Source: Treponema sp. | Lineage (GTDB): Bacteria; Spirochaetota; Spirochaetia; Treponematales; Treponemataceae | Assembly: GCA_017551545.1 (NCBI GenBank) | Contig: JAFZLJ010000049.1 | Span: 1 to 57,549 of the forward strand | Direction of reading: 5' to 3' | Length of the DNA stretch: 57,549 nt | Shown here: piece after piece, positions 32,200-40,498 of the stretch | Position numbering within the stretch: position 1 is the stretch's first letter | Layout of the letters: every line of letters begins with the position of its first letter | Program-made: the position numbers and the translations under genes | Notes under the pieces: model-generated | Databases searched by the model: none | What the model was told of the DNA's origin: nothing | Seen by the model: only the letters and a program-made list of their open reading frames with translations

Positions 32200-35100
32200 T
32201 CAATCAGGTAACTCCAGCAAAAGTTCAATCTCTGTTGTTGTTCTTCCAAAGCGTTTTGCAAGCTCAGGAATTGTCCAGCCTTCGCGTTTAAGCTGGCGGA
32301 TTGTTTCTTTTGTCTGAGGTGCAATTCCCTTATCTTTAGAAGGCTTGTTTTTATCAAGCTCACTCTTTGTAATGCTGTGAAGTGTTTCAAACTTATTGTT
32401 GATTTCGCGTGAAAGCTGTTCCTGATCAAGCTGCAGCTTTTTAATTCCAGAGTTAGCAGAAGTAACCTGATCAATTCGCTGCTCTGTTTCAGAAAGAACC
32501 TTATCAAGATTCTGGAGCTTGCTTGTAGCTTCTGTAATCTTTGGTCCGCTCTGGAGCAATCTGTCAACACTTGCCTGAACATCCTTAATTTCTTTTGGAA
32601 GAGAAGTAACCTGGCGTTCACAGTCTGCAATTCTCTGTTCAATATCCTTAAGGTTTGCAAACGAAGTATCAACATCTTTAAGAACGCGGTTGATAACTTC
32701 ATCTTTCTTGGCAAGTCGTTCATACTGCTGCGAAACAATATCAAGCTTATCGTTGTAATCACGAACTGCAACTTCCATAGTTCCAATGTCATCAGAAGTA
32801 TCATTAAGAGTTTTAATTCGTTCATCAATTGAATTAGAAAGAGCGAACAACTGACCGAACTTCTGTTCAAGATTTGTAACGCGCTGTTTCTGCTGGTCAA
32901 TGTTTGTAAGCTCGCGTTCCATTTCTTCGTTCATTCGTACAATTGAGTTGTACTGCTTTGTAATATCTTCTGCGGTGTCTGTAAAGCCGTCGAGCTGATT
33001 CATTCTGTTATTAAGCTCATCAATGCTTTCATCAAGGTGGCGCTTCATTGCATCGGCGCGTTCATAAAGTCCTATGCTTGCCTGAATAGACTGAAGCTCT
33101 TTTGTAAGGTCGCCCATTCGAACCTGAAGATCATTTGCATCGTTCTGCATTTTAAGAACGAACTCTGCCTGGTTAGCGCGGTTCTGCTCGCTTGCAGTTT
33201 GAATATCCTTTTTGAGCTGTGCAAGACTTTGAGCAGAATCTTCATTTTGAGCCTTAACTCGTTCTTCTGTGTCTGTAAGCATCTTTGTATAAGTTTCGCT
33301 TAACTGAGACATAATCTGTTCAGAACGTTCTTCATATTCCTTAATTGAGTTTTCTGTCTGACTCTGAAGTGAAGAAATCTTTTCGCTCAAGTCACTCTGC
33401 TGCTCCTGAATGTATGAAGCATACTTTGTCATATCATCAGTGAGCTTCTGCTTTGTTTCATCAAGATTGTTTTCTGTAGAAGTCTTAAAGGAATCAAGTT
33501 CTTCCTGGAATACAGAATTGGCTCCGTCAAGTTGTGAACGAAGCTGCTGTTTCCATGTATTGAATTCTGCAAGAGCAGCATCAATAGAAGATGTACTTGT
33601 TTCCTGTCGCTGGTGAATTCCTTCTTCGAACGACTGTAAATCTTTAATAAGCTCGTCTTGAGTTTTCTTAAGGTTAGACTGAACCTGAGAAAGAGTACGT
33701 TCAATTTCTGTCTTAAGCTCTTTGTCGGTACTTGTAGAAATCTGTGAAATCTTTGTTCTTGTTTCTTCCTGGAAGTCTGTAAAGGTTTCCTGAATTTCTG
33801 CAATATTCGATTCCATTCCGATTTTTGATTTTTCAATTGCATCTGCAAGGTTCTGGTACTGCTCGGTTGCTCTTGTAGTAATTGAAGAAATATTTGTTCT
33901 AAGATCATTAAGGTAGTTCTGTTCAACTTCCTTACGCTGTGATTCATAGTTACCGGCAATTTCACTAAGCTTTGTATCAAGCTCGACCTTCCAGCCAGAA
34001 AGCTGTGAATCAATTTCGTTGTTCTTAGTCTGAATGTTGTTGTTAAAGGCTTTTTCAAAATCAATAAGCTTGGCGCTCATGCTGCCAGTTGCAGTGTTCT
34101 TAAGCTCATCGAGTGACTTGTCAATTTCCTGCAGGCGAACTTCGATAGTCTGTGAATCTTCTTTAATCTGTGTAGAAAATTCTTCATGACGGCGCTGCTG
34201 CTCGCTTGTAAACTTATCAAAGTCTCCAAGTACTCTGTTCTGAACTTCCTGCATGGCACCGCGAAGACTCTTTTCAAGAGTATCAACATCGGAACCACTG
34301 TTCTGAATCTGAGCAAGCTTGTTTTCAATATCCTTTTTGTATGAATGAAGCTGTTCGTCAATGCCTTCAAGAATGTTAAGGTGAGTCTGTTCACTTTCGG
34401 CAACAGAACGTTTAACAGCATCGGCAATCTGCTTATTCATATTGTTAAGCTTAATTTCTGCATCTGTCTTAAAGTCTTCAAGCTCTTTATTAATAAGCTT
34501 TATGCGTTCATCAAGTTCAGGCTGCAAGGTCTGTGCTTTCTGGTTAGCAGCGGCACATTCCTTCTGCAAATCTGCAATTGCTGATTCTGCATTGTGAATA
34601 GAATTGCTCGATTCAATAGAAACAGATTTGATTTTTTCTGTAATGCCTTCCTGCAGCTGATCAATTTTCTGCTGAATAAGTTCGGCATATTCGTCAATCT
34701 TCTGTTTTGCACCGGCATTAAATGTATCAAGAGCTTCCTGTTCTTTCTTATCTGCAGAAGCAAGTGCATCGCTGTAAAGGCCGGCATATTTTTCCTGCAT
34801 GATTCTGATTTCTTCATCAAGCTCGCTCTGAATACTTTCGAGGCTCTTTGAATTACCGTCAACGTCACGCTTAAGGAATTCTGTAGTTTCATTACACTGC
34901 TTAAGGCTCTGTTCCAAAGAAAGTCTGATTTCGGCAATGCGCTGCTTGTAGTCTTCATCAAGGGCACGAAGACGTTCACCAAATACATTCTGTAAGCCTT
35001 CTTCTTCTGTTTCGTAGCGTTCTGTAATTTCACGAAGGTTAGATTCAAGTGCTGCTGTTTTATTTTCATATTCATTTTCAACAACAGAAAGGCGTGTTCC

Positions 35101-36618
35101 AATGTCATCCTTAAAATCAGAAAGCTTACTAGAATAATCATTCTGCAAAGAATTAATCTGTTCCTTACATTCATCTGTAAAGTTTGCAATTTCTGTAGTT
35201 ATGCTGCTTTCAAGACCTTCAATTTTATCTGTACTTTCACTTGCAAGCTGACTGATTGCCTGGTCATATTCAGACTTAAGGCGCTGCTGCTCTGCAACAA
35301 AGTTCTGGTTAAACTCATTAATCTTTGTATTGTTGATTGAAGTTGCAGAATCAAAGGCTTTTGTATAATCAGACTTCATTTTCTGAATGTCTGCATTGAT
35401 TTTTGCTTCGTAATCAGAAAGTTCTTTGTCGCCTTTTGCAGTAAGAGAGCCTATCTGGTTATCATATTTCTGGGCAATTTTTCCAACAGCTTCATCGTAC
35501 TGAGCAGAAAGGGTTTCGTAATCCTTGTCGTATTTTTGTGTAAGGGTAGAGTAGTTTTCTTCGTATCGCTGGCTGATTTTTTCAAAGTCAGATTTGCACT
35601 TCTGGTCAATACGTGTAAAATCTTCGTTGAACTGTGTTTCAAGCTTGGCAATAATTCCTTCGTTTTTGTCTGCAACAGAATCAAGCTGAGAGTTGTATTT
35701 ATCGTGAAGAGTCTGAACCTTTTCGTTATAGTTGTTCGAAATAGTTTCTATGCTCTTCTGGAAATTTTCGTTCATCTTTGTAAGGTCGGCCTTTGTACTT
35801 TCAACAAGCTTCTGTTCCGATTCCTTGAAAGATTTTGTAATCTGAGCATCGAGCTGTGCATTCTGTTTTTTGATTTCCTGAATGTACTGCTGTGAACGTT
35901 CAGTTGCCTGCTCGCTAAGATGTTCGAATGCAGTATTTTCAAGCGACTCTGCCTTTGCAGCTGCCTGATTGTATGCATCCTGAATCTGCTGCTTGATTTT
36001 TGCAAGAGCATTTTCTGCATCATTCTGAGACTGCTTTATTTCTGCAGCAATTGTGTTGGCATAATTTTTGTATTCATCAAGAAGGGTAGTTCCAACAGCC
36101 TTAAGCTGCTCTGCGTTTTCTTCTGAAAATTTCTGGGTAACCTGTGGAATGCGTTTATCAATGTTTTCAACAGTCTGCTGCTGTTTGTCGAGTCTGTCGT
36201 TAAGCTTGTTTACAATTACGCTTTCTTTTTGAATGCGGATAAGATTCTCTTCGACATTAGCAGACATATCATTAAGCTCATCAAGGATTTTTGAATAGCC
36301 GTTAATCTGTGCTTCAATATTCTGAACAGCCTTTATGCTCTTATCAAGGCTAGTAATTTTTTCTTCAAAATCCTTGTTCTGCTGGGTAAGCAGTTTTACA
36401 GCAGCATTTGCCTCGTTCTGGCGAGCATCAAATTCTGCAATAAGCATGTTAAAGTGATTTTCCAGAGTTTTGTAGGAATCTTCCATATCCTTTTTGCGGG
36501 AATCGGCGTATTTTTTTACGCGTTCCATCGCATTATTTTTTTTGCTCATCTCATGGAAATAGATTGAAATTCCAAGAGAAATTACAGAAGCAATGAGAAT
36601 TGAGATTACGATTTCCAC
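32200..36618 (-). CDS. SpiroCoCo-type giant coiled-coil protein
   Basis: The 1472-residue protein has an N-terminal hydrophobic helix (residues 3-20, EIVISILIASVISLGISIYF) and then about 1380 residues of nearly unbroken heptad-rich sequence dominated by Glu, Gln, Lys, Ser and Leu, with few prolines. It ends in a small domain, ETIRQLKREGWTIPELAKRF followed by GRTTTEIELLLELP, which looks like a helix-turn-helix of the DUF6115-like type. This layout matches the spirochaete-specific coiled-coil family. It would form a membrane-tethered filament several tens to hundreds of nanometres long with a possible nucleic-acid-binding end, consistent with a cytoskeletal or cell-shape role, which is inference. 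The start is GTG at 36618 with GGGG 7-8 bases upstream. It is convergent with ispF. Confidence 0.85.
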   Translation of the reverse strand: MEIVISILIASVISLGISIYFHEMSKKNNAMERVKKYADSRKKDMEDSYKTLENHFNMLIAEFDARQNEANAAVKLLTQQNKDFEEKITSLDKSIKAVQNIEAQINGYSKILDELNDMSANVEENLIRIQKESVIVNKLNDRLDKQQQTVENIDKRIPQVTQKFSEENAEQLKAVGTTLLDEYKNYANTIAAEIKQSQNDAENALAKIKQQIQDAYNQAAAKAESLENTAFEHLSEQATERSQQYIQEIKKQNAQLDAQITKSFKESEQKLVESTKADLTKMNENFQKSIETISNNYNEKVQTLHDKYNSQLDSVADKNEGIIAKLETQFNEDFTRIDQKCKSDFEKISQRYEENYSTLTQKYDKDYETLSAQYDEAVGKIAQKYDNQIGSLTAKGDKELSDYEAKINADIQKMKSDYTKAFDSATSINNTKINEFNQNFVAEQQRLKSEYDQAISQLASESTDKIEGLESSITTEIANFTDECKEQINSLQNDYSSKLSDFKDDIGTRLSVVENEYENKTAALESNLREITERYETEEEGLQNVFGERLRALDEDYKQRIAEIRLSLEQSLKQCNETTEFLKRDVDGNSKSLESIQSELDEEIRIMQEKYAGLYSDALASADKKEQEALDTFNAGAKQKIDEYAELIQQKIDQLQEGITEKIKSVSIESSNSIHNAESAIADLQKECAAANQKAQTLQPELDERIKLINKELEDFKTDAEIKLNNMNKQIADAVKRSVAESEQTHLNILEGIDEQLHSYKKDIENKLAQIQNSGSDVDTLEKSLRGAMQEVQNRVLGDFDKFTSEQQRRHEEFSTQIKEDSQTIEVRLQEIDKSLDELKNTATGSMSAKLIDFEKAFNNNIQTKNNEIDSQLSGWKVELDTKLSEIAGNYESQRKEVEQNYLNDLRTNISSITTRATEQYQNLADAIEKSKIGMESNIAEIQETFTDFQEETRTKISQISTSTDKELKTEIERTLSQVQSNLKKTQDELIKDLQSFEEGIHQRQETSTSSIDAALAEFNTWKQQLRSQLDGANSVFQEELDSFKTSTENNLDETKQKLTDDMTKYASYIQEQQSDLSEKISSLQSQTENSIKEYEERSEQIMSQLSETYTKMLTDTEERVKAQNEDSAQSLAQLKKDIQTASEQNRANQAEFVLKMQNDANDLQVRMGDLTKELQSIQASIGLYERADAMKRHLDESIDELNNRMNQLDGFTDTAEDITKQYNSIVRMNEEMERELTNIDQQKQRVTNLEQKFGQLFALSNSIDERIKTLNDTSDDIGTMEVAVRDYNDKLDIVSQQYERLAKKDEVINRVLKDVDTSFANLKDIEQRIADCERQVTSLPKEIKDVQASVDRLLQSGPKITEATSKLQNLDKVLSETEQRIDQVTSANSGIKKLQLDQEQLSREINNKFETLHSITKSELDKNKPSKDKGIAPQTKETIRQLKREGWTIPELAKRFGRTTTEIELLLELPD

Positions 36619-36655
36619 TTTTATTCCCCACCCAATTTTTATTTAGATTCCGAAG

Positions 36656-37363
36656 TTATTCGGATTTCTGTTCAAAAATAAAGTTTTCAAGCTGCGAATA
36701 ATGCCTGAAGGTAATATCCGCAATTTTAGATTTAACCCCGAGTTTTCCCCACAACCAGGGTATAAACCAGCCGGCTTTCATGCCAAGCTTTTTGGGACCT
36801 TCCACATCATATTTGTGGCTGTTCCCAATATATAAAATACGTTCTGCCGGAACTTCAAGCTTTTCTGCCAGCTCTTCAAAAGGTCTTGACGAAGGCTTGA
36901 GTGCTCCAATCAGTTCCGAGCTCAAAAGCAGATCACAGTCTTTTTTTATTCCCCAGATTTCACCTTTTTGTTCAGGCGGAAAATCCGAAAGAAGTGCAAT
37001 TTTAAAACCGGCTGCCTTAAGATGGTGTATAAGCTCTGCGGATCCATGACACGCATTTATTTTTTCAAAGAAAGGCCTTAGCCCCTCGTATACAATGTAA
37101 TTGAGTTGTTGTTCAGCTTCCAGCATTGTACAACCAAGCTCTTTTGCAAGAAACCCAATCTGAGTCCTGTAAAGGTCGTTGTAACCTCTTTCATTCCGTT
37201 TGTCGGCACGCAGCATTTTGCGCACTTTATTAAACTTTCTGAAAAAGTGCCAGTGCTTAAGATAATGAGGCAGCACCTTTGCGTAGAAAACAATATTTCT
37301 GTAGAGCGTGCCGTCAATGTCAAAAGCAACAGCGTCTATTTCACCCAAGTTTAGAGTATACAC
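36656..37363 (-). CDS. HAD-superfamily hydrolase
   Basis: The 235-residue protein has all four HAD motifs: DAVAFDIDGTLYRN at residues 10-23 (nucleophile Asp), IALLSDFPPEQK near 121 (Ser), GALKPSSRPFEELAEKL near 149 (Lys), and ILYIGNSHKYDVEGPKKLG near 171 (Asp). A helical cap lies between motifs I and II (about 30-105). Its substrate, a small phosphate ester, cannot be inferred. The start is GTG at 37363: a TATAAT box ends 6 bases upstream and no ribosome-binding site is present, so the mRNA is probably leaderless. It runs in the same direction as the SpiroCoCo gene downstream. Confidence 0.83.
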   Translation of the reverse strand: MYTLNLGEIDAVAFDIDGTLYRNIVFYAKVLPHYLKHWHFFRKFNKVRKMLRADKRNERGYNDLYRTQIGFLAKELGCTMLEAEQQLNYIVYEGLRPFFEKINACHGSAELIHHLKAAGFKIALLSDFPPEQKGEIWGIKKDCDLLLSSELIGALKPSSRPFEELAEKLEVPAERILYIGNSHKYDVEGPKKLGMKAGWFIPWLWGKLGVKSKIADITFRHYSQLENFIFEQKSE

Positions 37364-37369
37364 CTAAAT

Positions 37370-37398
37370 ATTATACTATATTATTAGTAATCCGTCAT
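37370..37398 (-). promoter_or_regulatory. Promoter of the HAD hydrolase gene, probably leaderless
   Basis: On the minus strand ATGACG (37398-37393), a 17-base spacer and TATAAT (37375-37370). The GTG start codon follows after 6 bases. Confidence 0.65.
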
Positions 37399-37419
37399 TA
37401 GAAAAGTTAAAAAAAACAT

Positions 37420-37494
37420 CGTCATTGCGAGGAGCGTCAGCGACGTGGCAATCCAATCTTTTTTTGTGGATTGCTTCGCTGCGCTCGCAATGAC
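37420..37494. repeat. CGTCATTGCGAG full inverted element between rqcH and the HAD gene
   Basis: CGTCATTGCGAGGAGCGTCA / GCGACGTGGCAATCC on the left pairs with GGATTGCTTCGCTGCGCTCG / CAATGAC on the right, with a T7 loop. It lies 3 bases after the rqcH stop on the minus strand and might aid termination. Confidence 0.85.
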
Positions 37495-37497
37495 AAG

Positions 37498-39087
37498 CTA
37501 GTTTTGTAAAAATTCCAGTTTTCGGAGCCTTTCCTTGTCCGGAGACACACACAAATTCTTTTCCTGGGAAGGCAGAACAAGTCCTTTTGGACCATTTTTT
37601 GCACGTCGCAGGTATTTTACATGAGTGTAGTAAAGGTCAACCTTGCTGTCACCGCGGGCCTTGGAGTAGTGAACAGCCAGATTTGCCGCATCAAGCAGGA
37701 TTTCCAGAGGAACAGTTTTGCCTTTTTGCGCTTTTATAAACACGTAGCCGCCCGGAAAGTCGCGCACATGCAGCCAAAGGTCGTCGCCTCGAACATGATG
37801 ACGCAAAAGTTCGTCGTTTTCATTAGCATCGCGCCCAACAAGAATGTACCAGCCGTTTACAGTGTAATCCAGTCCCGGATGATTTTTCTTTTTCTGCTGG
37901 GTTGGGGTAGTGTCGCGCCGGAGCAGCTGCTCTATTTTTACAGGATTCTGTTCCGCGCAGATTTGTGCATACTGACCTTCCAGTTTTTCCAGCTGCGTGC
38001 GTGCAATTTCAATATCGTGTTCAATTTCAACAGCCCCAGACAAAGCCTTTTTGTAGTTTTTGTAGTATTCCTGCGCGTTTTCCTGTGCCGATTTTTTAGG
38101 ATCAATCAAAATGCGCAAAGTCCGCCCGGTTTCGTAGTCTTCGCATTCAAGAAATTTAGAATCAGGCGTAATCAGATGCCCGTAGGTAAGAATAAGGTCG
38201 CCTTCGTGTTTGATGCTGGCCGCGTTTTCAAAGCGTTCTTTTTTCTGCAAGAGATTGTTCAGAGCCGCTTCCATCTTAGAATGGCGGGTGTTGTACCATT
38301 TTTCTGCTTTTTCCAAGAGCGCCGCACGGGAAAGGGAAGAGGTCTGCTCTGAGTAGTGATAGTCAATAAATTGATTAAAGGAGGGGAAAGCCTTCCCCTC
38401 GCTCCAACCGCCTTCGGCTTTTTCCGCTACCCCTTCTCCTAGGGGCTCCGCCCCTAAAACCCCGCCCCACTCTCTGATAGGGTATTTTTCAAGAGCTTCG
38501 GCTTCTGTTATATCCTTTATTTCAACTTCAAACTTCTCTCCCTTAACTTCCCCACGTTCCGGCCTTCTGAACATCGGTTCAAGAATAGTGTTTTCAGTAT
38601 CGCAAAGAATCACATTTGCCGCGTTGTTCCACAGTTTTATGTAAAGAATATAGTTTTCTTCAATTTCTGCAGGTTCTTCCTGTGCCGCAAGCTCCTCTTT
38701 AGAAAGCACCGGCTTTTTCACAAGCGAAATATGAACAGTCTGCTGGTTTGCCTTTTTTTCTTCGGCAGGCACCATGCGGCTAAGCTCCATTTTTATAACA
38801 CGTTCAAACCCAAGCTGCTGGCACGAATTAATGCGGCATCCCTTTATATGCGATTTCAAAAATTCCATAAAGCGCAGGGGCTTGTCATTTTTAGTAATCT
38901 TCCGCCTTGTTTCATTAATCCTTACAGCATTCTGCGCCGTGCAAACAACAACAGTCTTGGCTGTTCCCTCTTTATAAGTATAAAATGCCAGCAAATCATA
39001 AGAAGGCTGCACAATTTCCTGAATGAATGCGCCTGCCAGGTCCAGTTCCTCGAGAATCAAATTAATTTCGTTACAATTGAGAGACAT
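37498..39087 (-). CDS. rqcH: NFACT ribosome-quality-control protein RqcH
   Basis: RqcH binds stalled 50S subunits carrying peptidyl-tRNA and adds C-terminal alanine tails. The 529-residue protein has an N-terminal NFACT-N-like region, a coiled-coil middle (about 250-370, with WYNTRHSKMEAALNNLLQKK), and the C-terminal NFACT-R domain from about 400: HPGLDYTVNGWYILVGRDAN, HVRGDDLWLHVRDFPGGYVF, then VKYLRRAKNGPKGLV. The bacterial family is usually 550-590 residues, so this copy is slightly short. Residues about 207-235 (VLGAEPLGEGVAEKAEGGWS) are encoded by a GC-rich palindrome read in frame and fall outside the conserved domains. Its promoter at 39100-39128 has a phased repeat array immediately upstream. 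Confidence 0.88.
   Translation of the reverse strand: MSLNCNEINLILEELDLAGAFIQEIVQPSYDLLAFYTYKEGTAKTVVVCTAQNAVRINETRRKITKNDKPLRFMEFLKSHIKGCRINSCQQLGFERVIKMELSRMVPAEEKKANQQTVHISLVKKPVLSKEELAAQEEPAEIEENYILYIKLWNNAANVILCDTENTILEPMFRRPERGEVKGEKFEVEIKDITEAEALEKYPIREWGGVLGAEPLGEGVAEKAEGGWSEGKAFPSFNQFIDYHYSEQTSSLSRAALLEKAEKWYNTRHSKMEAALNNLLQKKERFENAASIKHEGDLILTYGHLITPDSKFLECEDYETGRTLRILIDPKKSAQENAQEYYKNYKKALSGAVEIEHDIEIARTQLEKLEGQYAQICAEQNPVKIEQLLRRDTTPTQQKKKNHPGLDYTVNGWYILVGRDANENDELLRHHVRGDDLWLHVRDFPGGYVFIKAQKGKTVPLEILLDAANLAVHYSKARGDSKVDLYYTHVKYLRRAKNGPKGLVLPSQEKNLCVSPDKERLRKLEFLQN
38382..38468. repeat. GC-rich palindrome read in frame inside rqcH
   Basis: GGGGAAAGCCTTCCCCTCGC, then CCGCTACCCCTTCTCCTAGG and GGCTCCGCCCCTAAAACCCC are shared with the hisG-hisB element at 8697-8780. 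It adds about 29 codons without a stop. Confidence 0.8.
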
Positions 39088-39099
39088 AATTCACTTAAG

Positions 39100-39128
39100 A
39101 GTATAAATCACTTTACCTGATTTGTCAT
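39100..39128 (-). promoter_or_regulatory. rqcH promoter, copy 1 of a conserved promoter module
   Basis: On the minus strand ATGACA (39128-39123), a 17-base spacer and TATACT (39105-39100). The spacer shares AATCAGGTAAAGTGATT with the copies at 42335 and 43489. The repeat array starts 16 bases upstream of the -35 box. Confidence 0.8.
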
Positions 39129-39143
39129 GCGAAAGGCCTTTTT

Positions 39144-39484
39144 ACACGCTAAATGCACGTTTATTAGTATTCCGCGTGTATGTTTACCCGACATGCTGGA
39201 GCCTTTACACGCCAAATGCACGTTTTTTAGAATTTCGCGTGTCTATAAATCCAACATTCTGAGACCTTTACACGCGAAATGTATTCTCCTCAGGCTTTCG
39301 CGTGTATGTAAAACTCCCCGGTACACGCGATTTACTTTGAAATGTGATTTTTGCGTGTCTGTTCTCCTAAAACACTGCAATATGTACACGCGAAATTGAT
39401 TTCTTCTTGATTTCCGCGTGTCTACTCATCCAGTATGCTTGATTTTCTACACGCGAAATGCCTTAATTCCAGCTTTCCGCGTGT
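39144..39484. repeat. Array 1: six phased inverted repeats (ACACGCG...CGCGTGT)
   Basis: Left arms begin at 39144, 39207, 39270, 39323, 39386 and 39449; right arms begin 29 bases after each. Unit spacing is 63, 63, 53, 63, 63. Arms are close to ACACGCGAAA and TTTCGCGTGT. The loops (about 16-22 bases) and inter-unit spacers are variable, with a weak spacer consensus near TCATCCAACATGCTG. The array fills the gap between the Pcp-like gene and the rqcH promoter. It contains no T runs like a terminator, and frames through it are not conserved, so it is taken as non-coding. Confidence 0.9.
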
Positions 39485-39519
39485 CTTTGACACTTTTTCA
39501 AAGCAAATTCCGTAAATAT

Positions 39520-39987
39520 TTAAAGATTTTTAATTACAATCTTCAGTTTTTCCTGGAGAGCTAAGATGTTATCAATATTTTTTTCAAAGGGAATATGAAT
39601 GAACAGAAACCTGCAATTTAATTCTTTGGCTTTTATATAATTCAAACTGTTCCAATAAACATGATTGCAATAAGAGGTGCCCGGATTATAACTTTCTGTG
39701 TAAATGATGTTGTTTGTTTCAAGCAGGTGCTTCAAAGGTTCAATATCAAAATTTGTTTTTATAATTTCACCCTGATTTTTAGCAATCATTTCCAGACAGA
39801 TTTTATTTATAATTTGCGGTTTCTGCCCAAAACAAATGACAATCTCAGACTTTTCAATTTCAGCCCTGGCAATTTCTGAATCCTTTATTTTATCACTTGG
39901 CAATAAGACTGTTGGAAAATCCAATCCTTTTACAAGAAGCTCGGCAGATGTGTTTTTGAATGCAAGAATAGTTAGTTTTTTCTTCAT
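39520..39987 (-). CDS. Divergent pyroglutamyl-peptidase I-like protein
   Basis: The 155-residue protein keeps the second half of the Pcp (peptidase C15) fold: SEIVICFGQKPQ near residue 48, a helix-strand-helix, then SYNPGTSYCNHVYWNSLNYI, seen as PGTSYCNHVYW near residue 103, and FLFIHIPFEK near 128. These contain the catalytic Cys and His. The N-terminal substrate loop (usually G-F-x-P-F-G-G-x-x-x-N) and the usual catalytic Glu segment are not recognisable, and the chain is about 50-60 residues shorter than typical Pcp. It may be a degenerate or re-purposed peptidase. It has no signal peptide. It lies at the downstream edge of the accessory block, directly before array 1. Confidence 0.65.
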   Translation of the reverse strand: MKKKLTILAFKNTSAELLVKGLDFPTVLLPSDKIKDSEIARAEIEKSEIVICFGQKPQIINKICLEMIAKNQGEIIKTNFDIEPLKHLLETNNIIYTESYNPGTSYCNHVYWNSLNYIKAKELNCRFLFIHIPFEKNIDNILALQEKLKIVIKNL

Positions 39988-40002
39988 TTTTTACTGTCTA
40001 TT

Positions 40003-40497
40003 TTAATCCCATACAATAAGCCAATATACTTTAAGCTTTCCGTTTTCTCTGATTAGAATTAATTGATTTACCCAATTATTTTCATCTTCCATAGAAAAAT
40101 CTAAAACTACATTGTATGCATTATAAGGCATATTTTCATCATCTAAAAAATGTTTATGAAATTTTATATCGCGTATATTATAGTTCCATTTTTTATTTGC
40201 AAAATCATATTTTTTTTCAGCAATATCCTGGTCAAAATATTCTTTGTCTATAATCCAGTCTCCATTATGTAAAATGAAAATTTCTCTGCCTTCATTTTCA
40301 AAATGCTGGATAATTTTTTCATAATCATATGTGCAATAATCTTTATAAAAATCATTCACAACTTCTATGATTTCTTCTTTTTCAGATTCTTTGATTTCGC
40401 GGGTTCCGTTAATTATTCTATCCCAGAATGAAATCTTTGCAAAACATACCGGAAGTGAAAACAAAAATAAACATATAATTAAAAAACCTTTTTTCAT
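40003..40497 (-). CDS. Secreted protein of unknown function
   Basis: The ATG at 40497 is chosen because a signal peptide starts there (MKKGFLIICLFLFSLPVCFA) and lies 1 base after the stop of the upstream gene. An in-frame ATG at 40530 would overlap that gene. The mature part (about 145 residues) contains EEIIEVVNDFYKDYCTYDYE, then FILHNGDWIIDKEYFDQD and LILIRENGKLKVYWLIVWD. This helix followed by curved sheet strands looks like an NTF2/SnoaL-like or DUF4864-type small-domain fold, but I cannot confirm it. It is cotranscribed with the SanA-like gene, being the next gene on the same strand. Confidence 0.65.
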   Translation of the reverse strand: MKKGFLIICLFLFSLPVCFAKISFWDRIINGTREIKESEKEEIIEVVNDFYKDYCTYDYEKIIQHFENEGREIFILHNGDWIIDKEYFDQDIAEKKYDFANKKWNYNIRDIKFHKHFLDDENMPYNAYNVVLDFSMEDENNWVNQLILIRENGKLKVYWLIVWD

Positions 40498-40498
40498 A

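Noticed and set aside
33037..36126. Numerous open frames opposite to or out of frame with the coiled-coil gene
   Set aside because: They are shadows caused by the biased codon composition of the long coiled coil; none has a ribosome site or recognisable domain.
39127..39399. Repetitive-peptide gene across array 1 (LHAKCTF...RV pattern)
   Set aside because: Because 63 is a multiple of 3, many frames stay open through the array. Array 2 is open in a different frame (YTRN pattern), the minus strand is open too, and the 53-bp step breaks the frame in both arrays. No conserved peptide or ribosome site supports coding.
39144..39484. CRISPR array
   Set aside because: The repeated parts are short dyad arms and the intervening sequences are partly related and duplicated between two loci; no cas gene is present.
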